A stretch of 14,684 bases of DNA from Planctomycetaceae bacterium (GTDB lineage Bacteria; Planctomycetota; Planctomycetia; Pirellulales; Pirellulaceae), in contig DNWZ01000021.1 of the NCBI GenBank assembly GCA_003506095.1, positions 13,604 to 28,287 on the forward strand, read 5' to 3'. Within the stretch, counting starts at the first letter, position 1; each line of letters starts with the position of its first letter. A program made the translations under genes and the position numbers. Shown here one piece after another: positions 8,811 through 14,684 of the stretch. A model generated the notes under the pieces. The model ran no database searches, was not told where the DNA came from, and saw only the letters and a program-made list of their open reading frames with translations.

Positions 8811-10313
8811 CTACGCCAAGATTTCCTTAATGATGCGCGCATGCTCGACACCGGTTAAGCGGCTGTCGAGGCCTTGTGCCTTGAAGGTGAATCGATCGTG
8901 TTCGATTCCTAGTAGATGCAAAATCGTTGCGTGGAAGTCGCGGACATGGACTGGGTCGCGAACGATGTTGTAACTGAACTCGTCGGTTTCACCATAAATC
9001 GTACCAGGCTTGATTCCGCCGCCGGCCATCCACATGGTGAAGCAGCGTGGGTGGTGGTCGCGGCCGTAATTTTCGCGGCTGAGCCCGCCTTGGCTGTAGA
9101 TCGTTCGACCGAACTCGCCACCCCAGATGACCAGCGTGTCGTCCAGCATTCCACGCTGTTTTAAATCTTGAATCAATCCCCAGCAAGGTTGATCGACATC
9201 GCGGCATTGGTCTGGCAATCGGCCTGCCGAATTGCCGTGCGTGTCCCAGTTGTTGTGATAGACCTGCACAAACCGCACGCCGCGTTCGACCAAGCGTCGC
9301 GACATCAGCGCAGTGTTGGCAAACGTTCCTGGCTTCTTTGCCGCTTCCCCATAAAGCTCGAATGTTTGGTTCGATTCTTGGCTAAGGTCTGTTAACTCGG
9401 GAACGCTGGCCTGCATGCGAAACGCCATCTCGTATTGTTCGATCCGAGTGTTCGTTTCGGGATCTCCGATCTTCTCATAGGCGATACGATTGAGTTGATT
9501 GATACCGTCGAGCGTTTTGCGACGGACATCGCTCGTTACGCCAGGCGGATTATTGATATAGAGAATCGGATCGCCTTTGCTGCGGAACGAAACGCCGGCG
9601 TGCTGCCCAGGCAGAAATCCGGACGCCCACAATCGTGCGGATATTGCTTGGACTTGTTCTGTGTTGCTCGGTTCAGCCACCAAAACGACAAACGTCGGCA
9701 AGTTTTCGTTCATCGAACCGAGACCATAGGACAACCAAGATCCGATGCAAGGGCGTCCGGTGATTTGATTGCCAGATTGAATGAACGTGATTGCTGGTTC
9801 GTGATTGATCGCTTCGGTGTGCATCGATCGAATGAAGCACATATCGTCGGCCATTTTTGAGGTGTAGGGCAACAATTCGCTGACCCACATTCCCGATTGA
9901 CCGTGCTGTTTGAATGCGAACTTTGACGGCGCGATGGGAAACCGCGACTGACCGCTGGTCATGGTCGTCAATCGCTGTCCGGCACGAACGCTTTCCGGCA
10001 AATCCTTATCATACCAATCATTCATCACAGGCTTATAGTCATACAAATCCATCTGTGCTGGACCGCCAACCATATGGAAATAGATCACTCGTTTTGCCTT
10101 GGGGGCAAAGTGGGGCAGCGACGGCAAGCCGCCAATTCCCGGACCTTGAGAACTGGCCAGCAACGGTGCGGCGGCCCGAGCATGGCCACCGGTTTGCAAG
10201 CCGAGCAAACTGCCTAGTGCCGCGTATCCGAAACCCTGCGCTGTGCCAGTCAAAAAACGCCTTCGTTTGAAGGATTGATTCAGCGTTTCGATTAAGTGCT
10301 GAGGATGATTCAT
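8811..10313 (-). CDS. DUF1501 family protein with Tat signal
   Basis: This 500-residue protein belongs to the DUF1501 family, which is abundant in planctomycetes and distantly related to the alkaline phosphatase/sulfatase fold; its reaction is not known. The N-terminus carries a twin-arginine signal (RRRFLTG at 17-23, hydrophobic 25-40, possible cleavage after ARA near 47), so it is probably exported folded. Family-typical segments are VIYFHMVGGP (75-84), the metal-site-like WDTHGN (356-361), GGEFGRT (398-404) and GRDHHP (417-422). Its length is normal for the family. It lies 79 bp downstream of the DUF1549/DUF1553 gene on the same strand, the usual planctomycete pairing, and the two are probably cotranscribed. 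No Shine-Dalgarno precedes the ATG. Confidence 0.95.
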   Translation of the reverse strand: MNHPQHLIETLNQSFKRRRFLTGTAQGFGYAALGSLLGLQTGGHARAAAPLLASSQGPGIGGLPSLPHFAPKAKRVIYFHMVGGPAQMDLYDYKPVMNDWYDKDLPESVRAGQRLTTMTSGQSRFPIAPSKFAFKQHGQSGMWVSELLPYTSKMADDMCFIRSMHTEAINHEPAITFIQSGNQITGRPCIGSWLSYGLGSMNENLPTFVVLVAEPSNTEQVQAISARLWASGFLPGQHAGVSFRSKGDPILYINNPPGVTSDVRRKTLDGINQLNRIAYEKIGDPETNTRIEQYEMAFRMQASVPELTDLSQESNQTFELYGEAAKKPGTFANTALMSRRLVERGVRFVQVYHNNWDTHGNSAGRLPDQCRDVDQPCWGLIQDLKQRGMLDDTLVIWGGEFGRTIYSQGGLSRENYGRDHHPRCFTMWMAGGGIKPGTIYGETDEFSYNIVRDPVHVRDFHATILHLLGIEHDRFTFKAQGLDSRLTGVEHARIIKEILA

Positions 10314-10392
10314 CGTCGTATGCCTAACAGGCGGTAGTGGTTCAAGTTTATTCGGAGGTATTCGATTACAGGCATTCGGCTGGGGACCGAAA

Positions 10393-13300
10393 TCATTTAT
10401 TCAACACTTCATCCAAGTTCATCAATTGATTGGCGAGCATGGTATAAGCCGCTAATTCGGATACTTGGACTTCCGCGGGCGCTGGCGATTCGCCGACCTT
10501 GATCAATTCTGTCGCAGCCGCAGGATTTTCTTGGAAGTGCTTGGACAACGCTTGCAACGAATCGTTGACCACTTCTATTTCACGCGATTCCAGCGATCTT
10601 GCCATGACTCGCTTGGCCATCAAATCGATTCGAACTTGGGGTTCGCTGGAGGCTGCGATGACGATCGCAGCCAATTGCCGAGCCGCTTCGATCGCTTGCG
10701 GATCGTTCAGCGTTGCAAGCGCCTGCAGCGGTGTGTTGGTGCGGTCGCGGCGGATCGTGCAAACTTCGCGGCTTGGGGCATTGAAAATGTCCATCGATGC
10801 CGGCGGGGCGCTCCGTTTCCAGAACGTATAGAGGCTGCGCCGGTAGAGGTTTTCACCTTGATCGGGGCGATAATCGCGCGTGTTGCTGCCACGCATCGCG
10901 ACCGCTTCCCAGACTCCTTCGGGCTGGTATGGCTTGACGCTCGCGCCGCCAATTTTTGCCGACAACAATCCGCTGGTCTGCAGCATATAGTCGCGAATCA
11001 TTTCCGCATCCATTCGAAAACGTGGGCCGCGTGATAACATGCGATTGTCGCGATCGATCGCCAGTTTTTGGTCATCTGTCTGCGCCGACTGACGATAGGT
11101 CGATGATGTGACGATCATCCGCAGCAATCGCTTCACGTCCCAACCGGACTGGCGAAAATCGACCGCCAACCAGTCGAGCAATTCGGGATGGCTGGGCAAG
11201 TCGCCAGTGATTCCGAAATCGCCGCTCGATGCGACCAAACCGACACCAAAGACTTCTTGCCAAAAGCGATTCACGGTGACTCGAGCGGTCAGTGGGTGGT
11301 CGTCTCGCAACAACCATTTGGCCAGGCCCATGCGGTTCCTTGGCAAGTCGTCGGGCATGGGCGGAAAGACTGCGGGCGCACTGGGTGTAACACGTTCGCC
11401 GCGTTGGTCGTATTCGCCGCGAGCGAGCACGAACGCTTCGGCTTCATCGCTCCGTTCGGTCATCACGTGAGCGATCGTGCCACGGGCGCGAATCGCGGCT
11501 TCTTCTTGGTTGAGCGTCGCCAACTGTGCGACCGCTTCGCCGTAAGCAGGTGAGTTGAGATTGAGCCACCAAGCAAACAGTTCGTCCGATTGTTGCGGCG
11601 ACCTCGATGCGGCTGGGCGTGCGGCTAGGTAGGAAATTCGCGACGCAGAAGCGATTTGAGCGATTTCTTTGGCTGCTAATAACCTGTCATAAATACGCAC
11701 ATCATTGACCAGCACGTTGTTGGCCGATGAACCGTTGCTGCGGGCGCCGATCAGCATTGGAACTTCGTTGCGAATCGATCCCGTCAGTGACTTGGACGTA
11801 ATCGTGCGTTCATCTTGGCGGACGCCGTTGAGATAAATTTGCAATCCTTCTTCGTTGCCTGAACCGCTGTACGTGATAAAGACATGATGCCACTGGTTAG
11901 CCGCAAGCGGATTTTTTGTGATGACTTTCAACGCGTTATCAGGCCACTTGTGGATGATGTGCGCGCCGATGCGATTTCCTTCTAGCCACAGGTCAAAGCC
12001 ACGATAATCATCACTCTCGTTCATCTTGGCGAACACAGCGCCGCCGATGTTGCCAGCTTTGGGATTGATCCAAGCACCGTATGAAAATTGTTTGTCGTGT
12101 TCGAGATCGTTTGCCACTTGGCCAACGTTGAGCACGGAATCTGGTCCGATCTCCAAGGCGGCTGGGGCGGTATGTCCTTCACCCCATTTCAGCGGCGACT
12201 GCGAGATTCGCATGCGATGCTTGCCGTCAATGATTAAAGTGCTCGCTGGCCCGGCACCTTCGCCCAACAATCCATGCAAAATCAAGTTTTCAATGGTAGC
12301 GGAATCGGCGATCTCGTCTGAAGACAGCTTGTCCCCCATGCCATCAAACCGTTGTTTTTCGGTGATGCGAATCTCATTCAATTTTTGCTGGGCATCTTTC
12401 ACCGCAGTTTGGACTTCGATAAATCGCTGGCGGTCCTCATGCATCGGCACTGGGATCACCGGTGGCGTGTTAGGGACATTGCCGTCCATCACAGGTTGAG
12501 TGGTGTTATTAAAGAACGCCGAAAGCTCATAGAACTCCTTCTGCGAGATCGGATCGAACTTATGGTCGTGGCAAACCGCACAACCGGTGGTCAATGCCAT
12601 CCACACCAAACTGGTCGTTTCAGTACGATCGCGGGCGTACAAGACTTTGTATTCTTCGGCAATCACACCACCTTCGTTGGTCGTGATATTGCATCGATTG
12701 AAACCTGTGGCAACCATTTGATCGAGCGAAGGCTGGGGCAACAAATCGCCAGCGAGTTGTTCGATCGTAAACTGGTCAAATGCCAGATTGCGATTGAAGG
12801 CGTTGATGACCCAATCGCGATAGGACCACATTTCGCGATAGTTATCAAAGTGAATACCGTGCGTGTCGCCAAACCGTGCATAGTCGAGCCAGTAGCGACC
12901 GCGGTGTTCGCCATAACGTTTGGATTCGAGCAACGAATCGACTAGGCGTTCGTACGCATCGGGCGCCGTGTCGGCGATAAAAGCTTCGACCTGTTCGACC
13001 GTTGGCGGCAAGCCCGTCAAGTCGAGCGAAACGCGACGGGCTAGAGTGCGACGATCAGCATCGATGGCTGGCTTTAGTCCCAGCTTTTCAAGTTGGGCAA
13101 GAACGAATTGGTCGATCGGATTGCGAACCCAGGCTTGATCGGACACCGTCGGCAATTCAGGACGCAAAGGAGCGATGAAGGCCCAATGCGGTTGGTACAC
13201 AGCACCTTCAGCAATCCACTGAACCAGCGTCTGCTTTTGTGCGTCGGTCAGACGTTTGTGGCCCGAAGTTGGCGGCATCGCCAATTCGTCATCGTCGGGC

Positions 13301-13677
13301 AATTCGATTCGTCGTATCAGTTCGCTGGTGGCAGGATCGCCTGCAACGATCGCGGATGACGCGATTGCGTCGTCGCGCAGGTCCAGTCGCAGATCGCCTT
13401 GACGCGACGCGCTGTCGGGGCCGTGACAGGCGAAGCAGTTGTCGGCCAGGATGGGGCGAACGTCGCGGTTGTAGACAATCGACGATGTCGCCGGTGTCGC
13501 GTCGACCGCGGCAGGCTTGTCTTCGCCGGCAGTTGGATCGGTCGCGCCCGCCGCATCTTGCGCAATCAATTCCGACGCATTACTGGCGCCCCATGCGGTT
13601 GCCAACAAAGTCGCCAGAACGAGTGTTCGCGAGCGAGCGAGTGCGCGAAATGGTACAAAAAACGCCGAAAGAGTCAT
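10393..13677 (-). CDS. PSCyt1-DUF1549-LamG-DUF1553 secreted protein
   Basis: The 1094-residue protein begins with a Sec-type signal (hydrophobic stretch about 18-30; cleavage probably between 34 and 41). A planctomycete cytochrome C-type domain (PSCyt1) follows, with the CFACH haem-binding motif at 81-85 and the MPP methionine segment at 134-136 that could supply an axial ligand. DUF1549 spans about 185-395 and holds a second CxxCH (CAVCH, 366-370). A helical, possibly coiled-coil linker lies at 412-446. A concanavalin-like LamG domain spans about 505-675 (FSYGAWI, QWHHVFITY, LQIYLNG, VNDVRIYDR). DUF1553 covers about 780-1065 (HPLTARVTVNRFWQ, PSHPELLDWLA, STYRQSA). The biochemical role is unknown; the CxxCH motifs suggest covalent haem and redox chemistry, and LamG suggests glycan or other ligand binding. 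It is the first gene of a unit with the DUF1501 gene. Confidence 0.95.
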   Translation of the reverse strand: MTLSAFFVPFRALARSRTLVLATLLATAWGASNASELIAQDAAGATDPTAGEDKPAAVDATPATSSIVYNRDVRPILADNCFACHGPDSASRQGDLRLDLRDDAIASSAIVAGDPATSELIRRIELPDDDELAMPPTSGHKRLTDAQKQTLVQWIAEGAVYQPHWAFIAPLRPELPTVSDQAWVRNPIDQFVLAQLEKLGLKPAIDADRRTLARRVSLDLTGLPPTVEQVEAFIADTAPDAYERLVDSLLESKRYGEHRGRYWLDYARFGDTHGIHFDNYREMWSYRDWVINAFNRNLAFDQFTIEQLAGDLLPQPSLDQMVATGFNRCNITTNEGGVIAEEYKVLYARDRTETTSLVWMALTTGCAVCHDHKFDPISQKEFYELSAFFNNTTQPVMDGNVPNTPPVIPVPMHEDRQRFIEVQTAVKDAQQKLNEIRITEKQRFDGMGDKLSSDEIADSATIENLILHGLLGEGAGPASTLIIDGKHRMRISQSPLKWGEGHTAPAALEIGPDSVLNVGQVANDLEHDKQFSYGAWINPKAGNIGGAVFAKMNESDDYRGFDLWLEGNRIGAHIIHKWPDNALKVITKNPLAANQWHHVFITYSGSGNEEGLQIYLNGVRQDERTITSKSLTGSIRNEVPMLIGARSNGSSANNVLVNDVRIYDRLLAAKEIAQIASASRISYLAARPAASRSPQQSDELFAWWLNLNSPAYGEAVAQLATLNQEEAAIRARGTIAHVMTERSDEAEAFVLARGEYDQRGERVTPSAPAVFPPMPDDLPRNRMGLAKWLLRDDHPLTARVTVNRFWQEVFGVGLVASSGDFGITGDLPSHPELLDWLAVDFRQSGWDVKRLLRMIVTSSTYRQSAQTDDQKLAIDRDNRMLSRGPRFRMDAEMIRDYMLQTSGLLSAKIGGASVKPYQPEGVWEAVAMRGSNTRDYRPDQGENLYRRSLYTFWKRSAPPASMDIFNAPSREVCTIRRDRTNTPLQALATLNDPQAIEAARQLAAIVIAASSEPQVRIDLMAKRVMARSLESREIEVVNDSLQALSKHFQENPAAATELIKVGESPAPAEVQVSELAAYTMLANQLMNLDEVLNK

Positions 13678-13736
13678 CTGTCTGGGTCGATTGTCTTGAG
13701 GATGGGTGGTTGCCAGTGACCAGTGCTCACTTGCCG

Positions 13737-13749
13737 CTTATGATAACCT
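13737..13749 (-). promoter_or_regulatory. Candidate promoter/operator motif AGGTTATCATAAG
   Basis: On the minus strand this reads AGGTTATCATAAG and ends 59 bases before the ATG of the DUF1553-type gene. It matches the motif upstream of the ceramidase-like gene (8570-8582) at 11 of 13 positions, with the same orientation and a similar distance to the start. TATCAT could act as a -10 hexamer. Function is inferred only. Confidence 0.4.
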
Positions 13750-13898
13750 GCTTTTCGGGGAATAACTAACCGCTTACGCCATGTTTGCGACAGATGTTCG
13801 TCCGCTGCAGCAACTCGATCGACCCCTGTGGATTGCCAGGCAGTGAACGCAATGACAGGCTAGGTTGCGGGTTTTGATTTTCTATCGATTCATTCGTT

Positions 13899-13903
13899 GA
13901 GGA
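13899..13903 (+). promoter_or_regulatory. Shine-Dalgarno GAGGA for the eIF1-like gene
   Basis: GAGGA lies 7 bases before the GTG at 13911 and supports that GTG as the start. It is the clearest ribosome binding site in the window; the other genes with visible starts have none or only a weak one. Confidence 0.65.
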
Positions 13904-13910
13904 CGAGAAC

Positions 13911-14285
13911 GTGGGCTTGTTCGCGGGGACAAAGTGGGAAACGGTTTCGCAGTGCCAGGTTTGCGGCAACGCCGTCAGCGATTGCGAATGCCCGTCGGAC
14001 TTGCCTGTATCGGGTAAGGCCAGCGACACAGCCGACGCAACTTGGAAAGCCGCCGAAAAGCAGACCGCCTGTGTGCGGACTGAAAAGCGAAAGGCGAAGC
14101 GATTGGTGACGGTTGTCGCGGGACTGAGCGTCAAGGAGTCGGACCTTCCGGGGTTGTTGGCCAAATTGAAAGCGGCTTGCGGCGCAGGCGGCTCTCTGGA
14201 GGGTGAGAGCTTGGTGATTCAGGGCGACCAGGCGGAGCGAATCTCGACGGTGTTGCGGCAAATTGGCTATCGCGTGAAGCCTTAG
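13911..14285 (+). CDS. eIF1/SUI1-like translation factor (YciH family) with N-terminal zinc finger
   Basis: This 124-residue protein starts at GTG with a good ribosome binding site. Residues 15-27 carry CxxC-x6-CxC (Cys15, 18, 25, 27), probably a small zinc-binding knuckle. A linker and a basic patch (EKRKAKR, 58-64) follow. Residues about 63-124 match the SUI1 fold, with the family's glycine-rich turn and ending: GAGGSLEG, LVIQGDQAERI and IGYRVKP. Bacterial SUI1 proteins resemble eukaryotic and archaeal eIF1 and are thought to bind the small ribosomal subunit and affect initiation fidelity; their exact role in planctomycetes is not known. The gene is divergent from the DUF1553-type gene and appears to be a single-gene unit. 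Confidence 0.9.
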   Translation: MGLFAGTKWETVSQCQVCGNAVSDCECPSDLPVSGKASDTADATWKAAEKQTACVRTEKRKAKRLVTVVAGLSVKESDLPGLLAKLKAACGAGGSLEGESLVIQGDQAERISTVLRQIGYRVKP

Positions 14286-14485
14286 CGCCCTTTCCCGGCA
14301 GGCTATTTATCCGAAGCGTTGCCGACCGATCGTCGGAAAATCCAGAACAATCGGCAGAAGCGGAACGGCAGTGCGGCGAACCCGCCTCCGTGGTCACTGC
14401 GAGCGTCCAGTCGAATCGAATCAGCGACCGATAAGAATCGGGATGTATCGGTTTTGCCGTATTTCGTAGATGGACCAGATCGAAA
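14286..14485. other. Intergenic region, nothing recognised
   Basis: The 200 bp between the eIF1-like stop and the right-edge gene show no convincing frame. A 5-bp inverted repeat (14322-14326 with 14332-14336) could fold but has no T-run after it on the plus strand. It presumably contains the 3' end of the eIF1-like transcript and the promoter of the next gene. Confidence 0.4.
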
Positions 14486-14684
14486 ATGCGAAACAAAATC
14501 ATTCGCACCGCCACTTTTGCGACGATTTTCATACTGCCGTTGTTGTTGCCCCAATCAAGGCACAGCGACAATAGCGGATCGATATGGCAAGCATCGAAAG
14601 CATCGGCTGACGGCACCTTCACTCGATTGATGCGGTGGACCGGTTACGGTTGGTCGGCTGGCTACCATGCTTGCCGAGACAACT
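14486..14684 (+). CDS. Unrecognised secreted protein, 3' partial
   Basis: An ATG at 14486 opens a frame with no stop through the window's right edge (66 full codons). It begins like a signal peptide: basic MRNKIIR, then the hydrophobic TATFATIFILPLLLP, then a polar stretch. The mature part so far ends in a Trp/Gly-rich segment (RWTGYGWSAGYHAC, about 51-64). I do not recognise the family. No strong Shine-Dalgarno is visible, but the n-region and h-region pattern makes a real start likely. It has no in-window partner apart from the eIF1-like gene 200 bp upstream on the same strand. Confidence 0.65.
   Translation, partial: MRNKIIRTATFATIFILPLLLPQSRHSDNSGSIWQASKASADGTFTRLMRWTGYGWSAGYHACRDN

Larger units (their letters stand above)
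13678..13910. other. Divergent intergenic promoter region
   Basis: These 233 bp separate the divergently oriented DUF1553-type gene (minus) and the eIF1-like gene (plus) and must hold promoters for both. The minus-strand candidate motif is at 13737-13749. For the plus strand I see only an AT-richer patch at 13871-13892, with no well-spaced -35/-10 pair. The one sizeable frame on the minus strand that enters this region overlaps the eIF1-like gene antisense and shows no family features. Confidence 0.55.

Noticed and set aside
10465..11034. 189-codon plus-strand open frame
   Set aside because: It is the antisense shadow of the DUF1553 region, which has strong family motifs on the other strand.
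12352..12945. 197-codon plus-strand open frame
   Set aside because: It is antisense to DUF1549 including its CxxCH motif and has no recognisable domain.
13628..13644. Simple GCGA repeat
   Set aside because: It lies inside the signal-peptide coding part of the DUF1553-type gene and is explained by its RALARSR residues.
14322..14336. Terminator after the eIF1-like gene
   Set aside because: The hairpin has a 5-bp stem and is followed by A residues rather than T on the plus strand.
14303..14554. 83-codon minus-strand frame that could have been the tail of a convergent gene
   Set aside because: It is closed by a stop just upstream (14555-14557) and starts at TTG, so it is not the end of a longer gene.
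14131..14622. 163-codon minus-strand open frame over the eIF1-like gene and the right-edge gene
   Set aside because: It lies antisense to a clear SUI1 domain and to a signal-peptide-bearing frame, and its residues show no family features.

Overview
The window looks like chromosomal DNA of a planctomycete, most likely a marine Pirellulaceae member (Rhodopirellula-like). The main evidence is the pair of planctomycete-typical families DUF1549/DUF1553 (with a PSCyt1-type CxxCH domain) and DUF1501, together with a bacterial eIF1/SUI1-type protein, mostly absent Shine-Dalgarno sequences and long secreted proteins. This assignment is inference from gene content; no rRNA or other marker gene is present.

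Layout. Bases 1-4376 (+) are the 3' part of a nonribosomal peptide synthetase: the end of a condensation domain, an adenylation domain with a methyltransferase inserted in its C-terminal part, a carrier domain and a thioesterase. It is a complete termination module except for its condensation-domain start, which lies left of the window. It meets, tail to tail and only 18 bp away, a block of four minus-strand genes that reads right to left: a 1094-residue PSCyt1-DUF1549-LamG-DUF1553 protein (13677-10393), a Tat-exported DUF1501 protein (10313-8811), a secreted fusion of a neutral-ceramidase-like zinc domain with an alpha/beta hydrolase (8494-6038), and a cytoplasmic phosphotransferase/P-loop kinase fusion (5978-4395). 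Divergent from this block, on the plus strand, are an eIF1-like factor with an N-terminal zinc finger (13911-14285) and the first 66 codons of an unrecognised secreted protein running off the right edge (14486 onward).

How the genes may work together. The NRPS module would add one methylated residue and release the finished peptide. Nothing else in the window clearly belongs to its pathway, so the rest of the cluster should lie to the left. The DUF1549/DUF1553 and DUF1501 genes form the usual planctomycete two-gene unit of exported proteins of unknown biochemical role. The ceramidase-like/esterase fusion follows in the same orientation after a 316-bp gap with its own likely promoter. A 13-bp sequence shared (11 of 13) upstream of both the DUF1553-type gene and the ceramidase-like gene is a candidate common promoter or operator and would tie these units together.

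The best candidates for something unusual are the nucleophile-less ceramidase-like domain fused to a serine hydrolase, the methylating NRPS termination module with an unfamiliar binding-pocket code, the LamG domain placed between DUF1549 and DUF1553, and the shared upstream motif. I saw no tRNA, rRNA, CRISPR array, insertion sequence or integrase.
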